A stretch of 64,000 nt of DNA from NCBI GenBank assembly GCA_014843695.1, contig CM026386.1:20040814-20104813 (forward strand). Direction: 5' to 3'. The translations under genes and the position numbers were made by a program. Shown piece after piece: positions 1 to 12,953 of the stretch; position 1 is the first letter of the stretch, and every line of letters begins with the position of its first letter. This DNA is from Archivesica marissinica (taxonomy: Eukaryota > Mollusca > Bivalvia > Venerida > Vesicomyidae). The notes under the pieces were generated by a model that saw nothing but the letters and a program-made list of their open reading frames with translations, was not told the origin of the DNA and searched no databases.

Positions 1-691
1 GAAAAAAATGTACAAATAACCAGAAAAAAGTTTCTTATGAGTTGTAATATTGTTAGTTATTGATGTTACTAAGTCAAAATAATATATTCAACATTTACCC
101 ATGCATAAATAAAAAAATTCATGTACGCCGTGCATAGGTGCCCTAATGTATCTAGTTCCCCATGGAAACAGATGCCGTTGCGATAGCTGTATTTAGGCAC
201 ATGGTCACGAAATAAAGCTAAAATTTTCAACAACAATTTTATGAAAGTTGTGTTCACGACTTAAGAAAATAATAATATACGGCAAGTGCATTCAACTTTT
301 TATTATAGGCCATGATATGTAGGATTTACGCCGAGCATAGGTTCCACCACTCTACAACTTTTATGTACACAATATATTTAATGCTTGTTTGTTTTTTTGT
401 ATGGGGAAACACACACAAATGCCCTTTCTTGTATGCAACCTAGCCCCTTTTCATGCCCCCCCCCCCTCAGCCTTTGTTGATGCACACGCAAAATCCCTAA
501 TTAGTCTCCTTTCTAACAAATGAATATTAGCTACATGTACTTAACAATATTTCCAGCTTCCTGAATCTCCTGGAATCATGAGGGTATTTATATATGCTTT
601 AGAATTGCTAGATTTGCTGTGAGATGTGACAAATATACAGAATTATAATGATAATTTATCGAGGAAAACACTGTAAAACATTTGTTCACCA
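1..691. other. Single-copy flank of inverted left arm
   Basis: No gene is recognised here. The sequence is the reverse complement of about 44,280-44,968 with scattered differences. It contains a C-rich tract near 455-467, where the other arm reads as a broken G-rich stretch. The homology probably continues to the left of the window. Confidence 0.7.
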
Positions 692-3600
692 ATCACCTGC
701 ACTCCTCTATTATATATACATATCAATTCCACCATTCACCTGCACTCCTCTATTATATATACATATCAATTCCACCATTCACCTGCACTCCTCTATTATA
801 TATACATATCAATTCCACCATTCACCATCTCTCCTCTATTATATATACATATCAATTCCACCATTCACCATCTCTCCTCTATTATATATACATATCAATT
901 CCACCATTCACCATCTCTCCTCTATTATATATACATATCAATTCCACCATTCACCTACTCTTCTCTATTATATATACATATCAATTCCACCATTCACATC
1001 TCTCCTCTATTATTATACATATCAATTCCACATTCACCATCTCTCTCTATATATATACATATCAATTCCACCATTCACCTACTCTTCTCTATTATATATA
1101 CATATCAATTCCACCATTCACCTTCTCTCCTCTATTATATATACATATCAATTCCACCATTCACCTACTCTCCTCTATTATATATACATATCAATTCCAC
1201 CATTCACCATCTCTCTATTATATATACATATCAATTCCACCATTCACCCTCTCTCCTCTATTATATATACATATCAATTCCACCATTCACCATCTCTCCT
1301 CTATTATATATACATATCAATTCCACCATTCACCTGCTCTCCTCTATTATATATACATATCAATTCCACCATTCACCTCTATTATATATACATATCAATT
1401 CCACCATTCACCTGCACTCCTCTATTATATATACATATCAATTCCACCATTCACCTCTATTATATATACATATCAATTCCACCATTCACCTGCACTCCTC
1501 TATTATATATACATATCAATTCCACCATTCACCTATATTATATATACATATCAATTCCACCATTCACCTGCACTCCTCTATTATATATACATATCAATTC
1601 CACCATTCACCATCTCTCCTCTATTATATATACATATCAATTCCACCATTCACCTGTACTCCTCTATTATATATACATATCAATTCCACCATTCACCTCT
1701 ATTATATATACATATCAATTCCACCATTCACCTCTATTATATATACATATCAATTCCACCATCTCTCCTCTATTATATATACATATCAATTCCACCATTC
1801 ACCCTCTCCTCTATTATATATACATATCAATTCCACCATTCACCTTCTCTCCTCTATTATATATACATATCAATTCCACCATTCACCTACTCTCCTCTAT
1901 TATATATACACATCAATTCCACCATTCACCATCTCTCCTCTATTATATATACATATCAATTCCACCATTCACCTTCTCTCTATTATATATACATATCAAT
2001 TACACCATTCACCATCTCTCCTCTATTATATATACATATCAATTACACCATTCACCATCTCTCCTCTATTATATATACATATCAATTCCACCATTCACCT
2101 TCTCTCATCTATTATATATACATATCAATTCCACCATTCACCATCTCTCCTCTATTATATATACATATCAATTCCACCATTCACCTTCTCTCCTCTATTA
2201 TATATACATATCAATTCCACCATTCACCTTCTCTCCTCTATTATTTATACATATCAATTCCACCATTCACCATCTCTCCTCTATTATATATACATATCAA
2301 TTCCACCATTCACCTGCACTCCTCTATTATATATACATATCAATTCCACCATTCACCTACTCTTCTCTATTATATATACATATCAATTCCACCATTCACC
2401 TACTCTTCTCTATTATATATACATATCAATTCCACCATTCACCTTCTCTCCTCTATTATATATACATATCAATTCCACCATTCACCTACTCTCCTCTATT
2501 ATATATACATATCAATTCCACCATTCACCATCTCTCCTCTATTATATATACATATCAATTCCACCATTCACCCTCTCTCCTCTATTATATATACATATCA
2601 ATTCCACCATTCACCATCTCTCCTCTATTATATATACATATCAATTCCACCATTCACCTTCTCTCCTCTATTATATATACATATCAATTCCACCATTCAC
2701 CTGTACTCCTCTATTATATATACATATCAATTCCACCATTCACCTCTATTATATATACATATCAATTCCACCATTCACCTCTATTATATATACATATCAA
2801 TTCCACCATCTCTCCTCTATTATATATACATATCAATTCCACCATTCACCCTCTCCTCTATTATATATACATATCAATTCCACCATTCACCTTCTCTCCT
2901 CTATTATATATACATATCAATTCCACCATTCACCTACTCTCCTCTATTATATATACACATCAATTCCACCATTCACCATCTCTCCTCTATTATATATACA
3001 TATCAATTCCACCATTCACCTTCTCTCTATTATATATACATATCAATTACACCATTCACCATCTCTCCTCTATTATATATACATATCAATTACACCATTC
3101 ACCATCTCTCCTCTATTATATATACATATCAATTCCACCATTCACCTTCTCTCATCTATTATATATACATATCAATTCCACCATTCACCATCTCTCCTCT
3201 ATTATATATACATATCAATTCCACCATTCACCTTCTCTCCTCTATTATATATACATATCAATTCCACCATTCACCTTCTCTCCTCTATTATTTATACATA
3301 TCAATTCCACCATTCACCATCTCTCCTCTATTATATATACATATCAATTCCACCATTCACCTGCACTCCTCTATTATATATACATATCAATTCCACCATT
3401 CACCTACTCTTCTCTATTATATATACATATCAATTCCACCATTCACCTACTCTTCTCTATTATATATACATATCAATTCCACCATTCACCTTCTCTCCTC
3501 TATTATATATACATATCAATTCCACCATTCACCATCTCTCCTCTATTATATATACATATCAATTCCACCATTCACCCTCTCTCCTCTATTATATATACAT

Positions 3601-5639
3601 ATCAATTCCACCATTCACCATCTCTCCTCTATTATATATACATATCAATTCCACCATTCACCTTCTCTCCTCTATTATATATACATATCAATTCCACCAT
3701 TCACCTGTACTCCTCTATTATATATACATATCAATTCCACCATTCACCTCTATTATATATACATATCAATTCCACCATTCACCTCTATTATATATACATA
3801 TCAATTCCACCATCTCTCCTCTATTATATATACATATCAATTCCACCATTCACCCTCTCCTCTATTATATATACATATCAATTCCACCATTCACCTTCTC
3901 TCCTCTATTATATATACATATCAATTCCACCATTCACCTACTCTCCTCTATTATATATACACATCAATTCCACCATTCACCATCTCTCCTCTATTATATA
4001 TACATATCAATTCCACCATTCACCTTCTCTCTATTATATATACATATCAATTACACCATTCACCATCTCTCCTCTATTATATATACATATCAATTACACC
4101 ATTCACCATCTCTCCTCTATTATATATACATATCAATTCCACCATTCACCTTCTCTCATCTATTATATATACATATCAATTCCACCATTCACCATCTCTC
4201 CTCTATTATATATACATATCAATTCCACCATTCACCTTCTCTCCTCTATTATATATACATATCAATTCCACCATTCACCTTCTCTCCTCTATTATTTATA
4301 CATATCAATTCCACCATTCACCATCTCTCCTCTATTATATATACATATCAATTCCACCATTCACCTGCACTCCTCTATTATATATACATATCAATTCCAC
4401 CATTCACCTACTCTTCTCTATTATATATACATATCAATTCCACCATTCACCTACTCTTCTCTATTATATATACATATCAATTCCACCATTCACCTTCTCT
4501 CCTCTATTATATATACATATCAATTCCACCATTCACCTACTCTCCTCTATTATATATACATATCAATTCCACCATTCACCATCTCTCCTCTATTATATAT
4601 ACATATCAATTCCACCATTCACCCTCTCTCCTCTATTATATATACATATCAATTCCACCATTCACCATCTCTCCTCTATTATATATACATATCAATTCCA
4701 CCATTCACCTGCACTCCTCTATTATATATACATATCAATTCCACCATTCACCTCTATTATATATACATATCAATTCCACCATTCACCTGCACTCCTCTAT
4801 TATATATACATATCAATTCCACCATTCACCTATATTATATATACATATCAATTCCACCATTCACCTGCACTCCTCTATTATATATACATATCAATTCCAC
4901 CATTCACCTGCACTCCTCTATTATATATACATATCAATTCCACCATTCACCTCTATTATATATACATATCAATTCCACCATTCACCTCTATTATATATAC
5001 ATATCAATTCCACCATTCACCCTCTCTCCTCTATTATATATACATATCAATTCCACCATTCACCTTCTCTCCTCTATTATATATACATATCAATTCCACC
5101 ATTCACCTACTCTTCTCTATTATATATACATATCAATTCCACCATTCACCCTCTCTCCTCTATTATATATACATATCAATTCCACCATTCACCTGCACTC
5201 CTCTATTATATATACATATCAATTCCACCATTCACCTACTCTCCTCTATTATATATACATAGCAATTCCACCATTCACCTCTATTATATATACATATCAA
5301 TTCCACCATTCACCTACTCTCCTCTATTATATATACATATCAATTCCACCATTCACCCTCTCTCTATTATATACATATCAATTCCACCATTCACCTTCTC
5401 TCTATTATATATACATATCAATTCCACCAGTCACCCTCTCTCCTCTATTATATATACATATCAATTCCACCATTCACCCTCTCTCCTCTATTATATATAC
5501 ATATCAATTCCACCATTCACCTTCTCTCCTCTATTATATATACATATCAATTCCACCATTCACCTTCTCTCTATTATATATACATATCAATTCCACCATT
5601 CACCTTCTCCTCTATTATATATACATATCAATTCCACCA
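692..5639 (+). repeat. 43-bp AT-rich minisatellite, left arm (about 115 copies)
   Basis: Units carry TATATACATATCAATTCCAC followed by CATTCACC and a variable CTCTCCTC-type spacer. The usual length is 43 bp, with 35-bp short variants that lack the spacer. A higher-order block of about 1.0 kb is repeated: the rare CCTGTACTCC variant recurs at 1,653, 2,700 and 3,704, which gives periods of 1,047 and 1,004 bp, one monomer apart. No unit has a stop in any plus frame, which creates spurious ORFs over 1,500 codons. The same repeat is inverted and only 1.1 kb long at 43,158-44,279. Confidence 0.97.
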
Positions 5640-5718
5640 AAGCTAAAAAACTGGTTGAGGAAGGAAGATAAAATGATGCTGCAAAAAGATTATGAGTTTT
5701 TGTTAGGTTATATAGCGA

Positions 5719-6162
5719 TTAAGCTACCAAAGTTACACATTGTTGACTAAACTACCAAAGTTACAAATCATTGACTAAGCTACCAAAGGTACACATCGTT
5801 GACTAAGCTACCAAAGTTACATATTGTTGACTAAACTACCAAAGTTAAACATCGTTGACTAAGCTACCAAAGTTAAACATCGTTGACTAAGCTACCAAAG
5901 TTAAACATCATTGACTAAACTACCAAAGTTAAACATCGTTGACTAAACTACCAAAGTTACACATCTTTGACTAAATTACCAAAGTTAAACATCGTTGACT
6001 AAACTACCAAAGTTAAACATCTTTGACTAAACTACCAAAGTTAAACATCATTGACTAAATTACCAAAGTTACACATCTTTGACTAAACTACCAAAGTTAA
6101 ACATAGTTGACTAAACTACCAAAGTTAAACAGCGTTGACTAAGCTACCAAAGTTACACATCT
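5719..6162 (+). repeat. 28-bp minisatellite, left arm (about 16 copies)
   Basis: Units read GACTAAACTACCAAAGTTAA followed by ACATCGTT, with substitutions at a few positions. It lies a short linker (5,640-5,718) from the 43-bp array. The inverted arm has about 38 copies at 42,019-43,080. Confidence 0.95.
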
Positions 6163-6792
6163 TTTGTATATTCAGAGTAATAACTGTTGAACAATGAAGT
6201 TCCTACCATCATATCACATTGTAAATTTTGTCTCGCCCATTTTAGTTGAAAACGAGACTAATCAGTCGTTGTCAACAATTGCCTAATACTAAAAACCGTC
6301 AAATAAATACTTTGATAATACTGTTTCTAGGGCGCTGTTCCCTACCCTCTACCAAGTCCCACCCTCAAGAATGATCTTGAATTTTTACAAAATACTTGAT
6401 TTTAAGAAATATTTGATTCTAAGAAATATTTGATTCTAAGAAATATTTGACCTGTCAACAAATTGAGCATTATCATTTCTCATAAACTGTCAATGGTATC
6501 GCTTTGCAACTCTGCATATGCAGAGGACTAAATTATCCACAATCTTAGTGAATCCTAACACCATTTTAATATAATCACATTTATCATACCACAACATCTG
6601 ATTAGGGAACAACAGTAAAAACAAAGGAGTCTAACTAAAAGGATGTATTAACATTTTGACTTTATCTGCCAAGGGAGGTAATAGAAAATTAGAGATGTCT
6701 CTCATTGTTTGGAGTGTACATGTACCTGTACTGTTTGCATATGTTGAATTTCAATTTACAATGCTTGCTTCGAGCCAGGCAGATGTTGTGCG
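6163..6792. other. Intron-like single-copy sequence, left arm
   Basis: No gene is seen. This mirrors about 41,410-42,018. It holds a small 17-bp direct repeat (GATTCTAAGAAATATTT near 6,415-6,450) with one more copy than the other arm. At about 6,596-6,705 there is a dispersed repeat carrying TCTGCCAAGGGAGGTAATAG, which recurs near 33,880, 34,180, 41,510 and 47,470. Confidence 0.6.
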
Positions 6793-7066
6793 TGTGTTTT
6801 ACATTTATTTATCGTCGCTACCGGTTGCCCATATGAGCGACACCTCCTGAAGAGATTAGTCATTTTAGATTTGTGGAGGATAGTGCAATGATACAGACAG
6901 AGACACATTCCAGAATCTCCTCTGGTTCTTGTACGTGCACGGTGTAAAGCACTGACATGAGACCTCGGTTTAACGTCCCATCTGAAAGACTGTTAATTTT
7001 ATTCGGGTCAGACGTGTGATCGAACCTGCGATCCCTGGATTACCAGTCCAGCATGTTACCACCGTG
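6793..7066 (-). mobile_element. SINE-A (tRNA-Thr-like head), left arm
   Basis: Read on the minus strand, this has a tRNA-like head with box B GATCGAACC in reverse, a conserved body with TCTTTCAGATGGGACGTTAA, and an end in CGATAAATAAATG. It is the counterpart of 41,141-41,413. Both copies carry several substitutions against the fuller copy at 34,284. Confidence 0.85.
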
Positions 7067-7079
7067 TTACTACTTTTTA

Positions 7080-7296
7080 TGTTCGACCACTGAGGCTATC
7101 ACTGATGGTCACTGATTCGAGCCCCGTTCAGGCCGTGTCTATGTGTTTATGTGAAAAAGTTGGCAGTTTCTTACGGAGGTTGGTGCCAAGTATTAGCTAG
7201 CCGATGGAGCCTGTCAAGGAAAGGCGTTGTTTGGTAATCTGCTCATCTGCGATATAGCCGAAAATGGCGAAAACCCGAACCAACTCGCAAACAATT
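7080..7296 (+). mobile_element. SINE-D copy, left arm
   Basis: It contains GTTCGACCACTGAGG, then box-B-like GATTCGAGCCCC, AAAAAGTTGGCAGTTT and GCCGAAAATGGCGAAAACCC. It is a 5'-shortened member of the family seen intact at 12,677-12,916. The other arm has it at 40,800-41,040. Confidence 0.75.
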
Positions 7297-7380
7297 AATG
7301 TTACCAAAACTTGTATGGTCACTTCCAATTAGTAATTCAACGTATAAAAAGGAAGGATGTATATGTAGTGTATATTACAT

Positions 7381-7600
7381 TACAGACGGATCTATAGTTC
7401 AGTGGTTAACATGCTGGACTGGTAAACCGAGGTCTCGTGTCGGTGCTCTACACCGGGCACGTAAAAGAACCAGAGGAGACTCTGTAATGGGTCTCTTTCT
7501 GTATCATTGCACTATCCTCCAAAATCTAAAATGACTAATCTCTTCAGGAGGCATCGCTCATATGGGTAAACGGTAGCAACGATAAATAAACGTAAAACAC
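7381..7600 (+). mobile_element. SINE-A with internal deletion, left arm
   Basis: The head reads TAGTTCAGTGGTTAACATG and GGACTGGTAA, then jumps straight to ACCGAGGTCTCGTG. The box B region and its flank are missing between two TAA-containing sites. The rest of the body and the CGATAAATAAACG end are present. The same deletion is in the inverted copy at 40,491-40,711, so it predates the arms' divergence. Confidence 0.85.
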
Positions 7601-7803
7601 AGTAGTGTATATTTTAAGTGAAACTTTATAATATCAAAATGATTTCGAATGTGAGATTTTGTGTGTGCAGTTTTTAATGACTTCATACCATATCATGCAT
7701 CTTATAGTATTTTCGCGGAAAATAAGTTGTTAAAACTTTCTTCGAAATTGTGGTAAAATAAATAAAGTTTAAACCTTTCATTCTAACTAAAGCAAGTTAC
7801 ATG

Positions 7804-8004
7804 TACTGTCTACATCCGCTATGTCGAATTTCGTGGGACCGAGCAAAATACTTCGACATAACCGAAGTTTGACTTAACAAAATTTGATATAAACAGGGCC
7901 AGTTATATGTACAATGATAGTGTCTGAAACGGGACTTTGATCCGACTTCGAGATAACTGGAGAATTCGACATAACCGAATTTGACATAACCGATGTAGAC
8001 TGTA
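7804..8004. mobile_element. Tc1/mariner-type MITE with TA-flanked inverted ends, left arm
   Basis: The ends are inverted copies: ACTGTCTACATCCGCTATGT at one end and ACCGATGTAGACTGT at the other, each beside TA. The interior is built from repeats of TATGTCGAA and its complement. No transposase is present. The ends and TA target fit pogo/Tigger-like MITEs. The mirror copy is 40,165-40,366. Confidence 0.7.
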
Positions 8005-8083
8005 CATGGTTTAGTGTTCCAATGTTGCTTCTTAGAAGATGGGATTTTAAACAAAATATGTGAGTAAAATTCTGTTGTTTTAG

Positions 8084-8256
8084 ACGAATACGCCTGTGCA
8101 GTCGGCCTCATCACAACCGAGTCGTAGTTCTTCCATCAGCAGCACATCAACGCCGGCCCCTATCCAGCAGCCCCCTACCCCACCCCAGCTTAGAGGCAGC
8201 CAAGGGGGCAGCATAGGCAGGAATGCAGGACAACACATCCTAGCCAATCAATATAG
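8084..8256 (+). pseudogene. abi: Inverted second copy of abi exon C
   Basis: All 173 bases match exon C at 39,914-40,086, but on the opposite strand. Both splice sites are intact (tttag|ACGAAT and CAATATAG|gtaaac), and the flanking intron differs at only a few bases. It lies in a contig that mirrors 38,571-44,968. It could be the same exon from the other haplotype placed backwards in the scaffold, or a true inverted duplicate exon. As assembled it is antisense to the abi transcript and cannot be spliced into it. The label pseudogene describes its position, not a coding lesion: there is none. Confidence 0.85.
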
Positions 8257-8274
8257 GTAAACTTCAACGTGGAT

Positions 8275-10763
8275 ATATTAGTGTACAATGTTATATATTA
8301 ATGTACATATTAGTGTAAATGTTATATATTAGCGTACATATTAGTGTAACTGTTATATATTAGTGTACATATTAGTGTAAATGTTATATATTAGTGTACA
8401 TATTAGTGTAAATGTTATATATTAGTGTACATATTAGTGTAAATGTTATATATTAGTGTAAATGTTATATATTAGTGTACATATTAGTGTAAATGTTATA
8501 TATTAGTGTACATATTAGTGTAAATGTTATATATTAGTGTACATATTAGTGTAAATGTTATATATTAGTGTACATATTAGTGTAAATGATATATATTAGT
8601 GTACATATTAGTGTACATGGTATATATTAGTGTACATATTAGTGTACATGTTATATATTAGTGTAAATGTTATATATTAGTGTACATATTATATATTAGT
8701 GTACATGTTATATATTAGTGTACATATTATATATTAGTGTACAATGTTATATATTAGTGTACATATTATATATTAGTGTAAATGTTATATATTAGTGTAC
8801 ATATTATATATTAGTGTAAATGTTATATATTAGTGTAAATGTTACATATTAGTGTACATATTATATATTAGTGTAAATGTTATATATTAGTGTAAATGTT
8901 ATACATTAGTGTAAATGTTATACATTAGTGTAAATGTTATACATTAGTGTGCATGTTATATATTAGTGTATATGTTATATATTAGTATACATATTATATA
9001 TTAGTGTAAATGTTATATATTAGTGTACATGTTATATATTAGTGTAAATGTTATACATTAGTGTACATGTTATATATTAGTGTAAATGTTATACATTATT
9101 GTAAATGTTATACATTAGTGTACATGTTATATATTAGTGTAAATGTTATACATTAGTGTAAATGTTATATATTAGTGTACATGTTATATATTAGTGTACA
9201 TATTATATATTAGTGTAAATGTTATATATTAGTGTAAATGTTATACATTAGTGTACATGTTATATATTAGTGTACATGTTATATATTAGTGTACATATTA
9301 TATATTAGTGTAAATGTTATATATTAGTGTAAATGTTATACATTAGTGTACATGTTATATATTAGTGTACATATTATATATTAGTGTAAATGTTATATAT
9401 TAGTGTAAGTGTTATACATTAGTGTAAATGTTATACATTAGTGTAAATGTTATACATTAGTGTAAATGTTATACATTAGTGTACATATTATTTATTAGTG
9501 TAAATGGTATACATTAGTGTAAATGGTATACATTAGTGTACATATTATATATTAGTGTAAATGGTATACATTAGTGTACATATTATATATTAGTGTACAT
9601 ATTATATATTAGTGTAAATGTTATATATTAGTGTACATATTATATATTAGTGTAAATGTTATACATTAGTGTACATGTTGTTGTACATATTGTATATTAG
9701 TATACATATTAGTGTAAATGTTATATATTAGTTTACATATTAGTGTAAATGCTATATATTAGTGTACATATTAGTTTAAATGTTATATATTAGTGTACAT
9801 ATTAAATGTTATATATTAGTGTACATATTAGTTTAAATGTTATATATTAGTGTACGTATTAGTGTAAATGTTATATATTAGTGTACATATTAGTTTAAAT
9901 GTTATATATTAGTGTACATATTAAATGTTATATATTAGTGTACATATTAGTGTAACTGTTATATATTAGTTTACATATTAGTGTAAATGCTATATATTAG
10001 TGTACATATTAGTTTAAATGTTATATATTAGTGTACATATTAAATGTTATATATTAGTGTACATATTATATATTAGTGTAAATGTTATATATTAGTGTAC
10101 ATATTATATATTAGTGTAAATTTTATATATTAGTGTAAATGTTATACATTAGTGTACATGTTATATATTAGTGTACATATTATATATTAGTGTAAATGTT
10201 ATATATTAGTGTAAGTGTTATACATTAGTGTAAATGTTATACATTAGTGTAAATGTTATACATTAGTGTAAATGTTATACATATGTACTGTTATATATTA
10301 GTGTACATATTATTTATTAGTGTAAATGGTATACATTAGTGTAAATGGTATACATTAGTGTACATATTATATATTAGTGTAAATGGTATACATTAGTTAC
10401 ATATTATATATTAGTGTACATATTATATATTAGTGTAAATGTTATTATTAGTGTACATATTATATATTAGTGTAAATGTTATACATTAGTGTACATGTTA
10501 TACATTAGTGTATATATTATTTATTAGTGTAAATGGTATACATTAGTGTAAATGGTATACATTAGTGTACATATTATATATTAGTGTAAATGGTATACAT
10601 TAGTGTACATATTATATATTAGTGTACATATTATATATTAGTGTAAATGTTATATATTAGTGTACATGTTGTTGTACATGTTATATATTAGTATACATAT
10701 TAGTGTAAATGTTATATATTAGTTTACATATTAGTGTAAATGCTATATATTAGTGTACATATT
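8275..10763 (+). repeat. 12/19-bp AT-rich minisatellite, left arm, cut by gap
   Basis: Monomers are ATATTAGTGTAC (12 bp) and ATATTAGTGTAAATGTTAT (19 bp), often joined as a 31-bp dimer. At least 2.49 kb is present and the array runs into the N gap, so its true length is unknown. The inverted arm has 1.33 kb of the same repeat at 38,571-39,898. Confidence 0.95.
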
Positions 10764-11763
10764 NNNNNNNNNNNNNNNNNNNNNNNNNNNNNNNNNNNNN
10801 NNNNNNNNNNNNNNNNNNNNNNNNNNNNNNNNNNNNNNNNNNNNNNNNNNNNNNNNNNNNNNNNNNNNNNNNNNNNNNNNNNNNNNNNNNNNNNNNNNNN
10901 NNNNNNNNNNNNNNNNNNNNNNNNNNNNNNNNNNNNNNNNNNNNNNNNNNNNNNNNNNNNNNNNNNNNNNNNNNNNNNNNNNNNNNNNNNNNNNNNNNNN
11001 NNNNNNNNNNNNNNNNNNNNNNNNNNNNNNNNNNNNNNNNNNNNNNNNNNNNNNNNNNNNNNNNNNNNNNNNNNNNNNNNNNNNNNNNNNNNNNNNNNNN
11101 NNNNNNNNNNNNNNNNNNNNNNNNNNNNNNNNNNNNNNNNNNNNNNNNNNNNNNNNNNNNNNNNNNNNNNNNNNNNNNNNNNNNNNNNNNNNNNNNNNNN
11201 NNNNNNNNNNNNNNNNNNNNNNNNNNNNNNNNNNNNNNNNNNNNNNNNNNNNNNNNNNNNNNNNNNNNNNNNNNNNNNNNNNNNNNNNNNNNNNNNNNNN
11301 NNNNNNNNNNNNNNNNNNNNNNNNNNNNNNNNNNNNNNNNNNNNNNNNNNNNNNNNNNNNNNNNNNNNNNNNNNNNNNNNNNNNNNNNNNNNNNNNNNNN
11401 NNNNNNNNNNNNNNNNNNNNNNNNNNNNNNNNNNNNNNNNNNNNNNNNNNNNNNNNNNNNNNNNNNNNNNNNNNNNNNNNNNNNNNNNNNNNNNNNNNNN
11501 NNNNNNNNNNNNNNNNNNNNNNNNNNNNNNNNNNNNNNNNNNNNNNNNNNNNNNNNNNNNNNNNNNNNNNNNNNNNNNNNNNNNNNNNNNNNNNNNNNNN
11601 NNNNNNNNNNNNNNNNNNNNNNNNNNNNNNNNNNNNNNNNNNNNNNNNNNNNNNNNNNNNNNNNNNNNNNNNNNNNNNNNNNNNNNNNNNNNNNNNNNNN
11701 NNNNNNNNNNNNNNNNNNNNNNNNNNNNNNNNNNNNNNNNNNNNNNNNNNNNNNNNNNNNNNN
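10764..11763. other. Assembly gap, 1,000 N
   Basis: This is exactly 1,000 N, equal in size to the second gap, so the length is a placeholder. The left side ends inside a minisatellite and the right side begins inside a different one. The abi SH3 exon could lie here. Confidence 1.
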
Positions 11764-12002
11764 ATGAATACTAAATCCATTATGTGAATACTAAATATGT
11801 TATATGAATACTAAATACGTTATATGAATACTAAATATGTTATATGAATACTAAATATGTTATATGAATACTAAATACATTATGTGAATACTAAATAATT
11901 ATGTGAATACTAACTACATTACGTGAATACTAAATACAACATGTGAATACTAAATACGTTATGTGAATACTAAATATGTTATATGAATACTAAATACGTT
12001 AT
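11764..12002 (+). repeat. 20-bp minisatellite (about 12 copies)
   Basis: Units read ATGTGAATACTAAATACGTT with minor changes. The left end is lost in the gap. It is not related in sequence to the array on the other side of the gap, so the two contigs do not obviously belong together. Confidence 0.93.
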
Positions 12003-12173
12003 GGTGAAGGACTTTCACTTCTCACGGTGTTAATTAAAATCTATTTTGAGGATAGGTGTGATTACCACCAATTGGGGTTTTCGCCATTTTTGGCGGTGAA
12101 GAAAGACAATAACAACAACGTAGTAAAATAATTGTCTTGTTTTGTAATTGTATTTCTTTATTCCTGTAATATT

Positions 12174-12953
12174 TAAAGCGACATTACATCAGTGAAAATG
12201 CAAATTTCTACAGAATGTATTTTCCTATTATATGGTATAATTGTTTTCCAAATATTTGCCTCAATAACTGAGTATTTCAACTAATAAACAAACGTTGTAT
12301 ATGCGATTTGTTGACATAACAAAATAATGTAAATAGGGTCGACATACAATGCGTGTATCCTGAATAACACGGTTTATGGTACAGATTTACCATTATATCT
12401 CACATGTGAGCCTATGCATATTTATTTGTAGAGTGGTCTTAGTTAAATTGTCTCTAAAAGACATTATCTCGCGTTTAGTATTTACTCCGATGACAAACAA
12501 ACATCAATGCAGGAGCATGGATGACCGTTATATGAAATCCTACTTTCCATTTTGAAAGTTTGTAGACGACAAAAACACTGTTTATTGATTCAATGTTAGT
12601 GAAGAATTTGTAGTAGCAATGCATTAATACGTGAAAAAATGCATTTTATTTGGGGGTTTTTGCGATGTATGTTATATTTCGGGGTTTACGCCTGCATCAG
12701 CACCATTTTGGGCTATATCGCCGGCCGGCAGTTTTACCTAACAACACCTTTTCTGGGCAGGCTCCAGCGGTTAACCAATACTTGGGTGCACCAACTGCCA
12801 ACTTTTTCATATAAATGAGACACAGTCTGAGCGGGGCTCGAACCCGTGACCATCAGTGATGATAGGTTATAGTGGTATACAAGTCAGCGACCTTAACCAC
12901 TCGACCACGGAGGCGGACCATTTTTTTGTTTTTGCGTGTGTAATGTCGCTTTA
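12174..12953. mobile_element. TTAAAGCGACATTAC MITE carrying a nested SINE
   Basis: The ends are inverted: TAAAGCGACATTACATC at the left and TGTAATGTCGCTTTA at the right. The body (TTTCTACAGAATGTA, TATTTCAACTAATAAACAAA) is shared with the copy at 28,204-29,356. No transposase is visible. A SINE-D sits inside at 12,677-12,916. Confidence 0.8.
12677..12916 (-). mobile_element. SINE-D (tRNA-like head)
   Basis: Read on the minus strand it starts GTGGTTAAGGTCGCTGACTT, has box B GGGTTCGAGCC, then AAAAAGTTGGCAGT and a GCC-rich 3' part ending near CGTAAACCCCGAAAT. About 40 bases separate the anticodon-like region from box B, which suggests a tRNA with a long variable arm or an insertion. I cannot assign the parent tRNA. 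Confidence 0.8.

Noticed and set aside
69..257. 62-codon minus-strand open frame, also present as 72 codons at 44,681-44,899
   Set aside because: The conservation between the two arms reflects recent duplication or allelism of the whole region. No splice sites or domain features are visible.
648..5750. 1,700-codon plus-strand open frame (and a 1,526-codon one overlapping it)
   Set aside because: Both are translations of the 43-bp minisatellite, which lacks stops in all plus frames. The peptide cycles through three frames of the same DNA, there is no protein-like composition, and the inverted copy is indel-ridden.
7797..8114. 105-codon frame antisense to exon C, repeated at 40,056-40,373
   Set aside because: It runs through a MITE and the antisense of abi exon C; the real coding strand is the other one.
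10740..11787. Open frames across the first N gap (and similarly 47,854-49,035)
   Set aside because: They consist of unknown residues from N bases.
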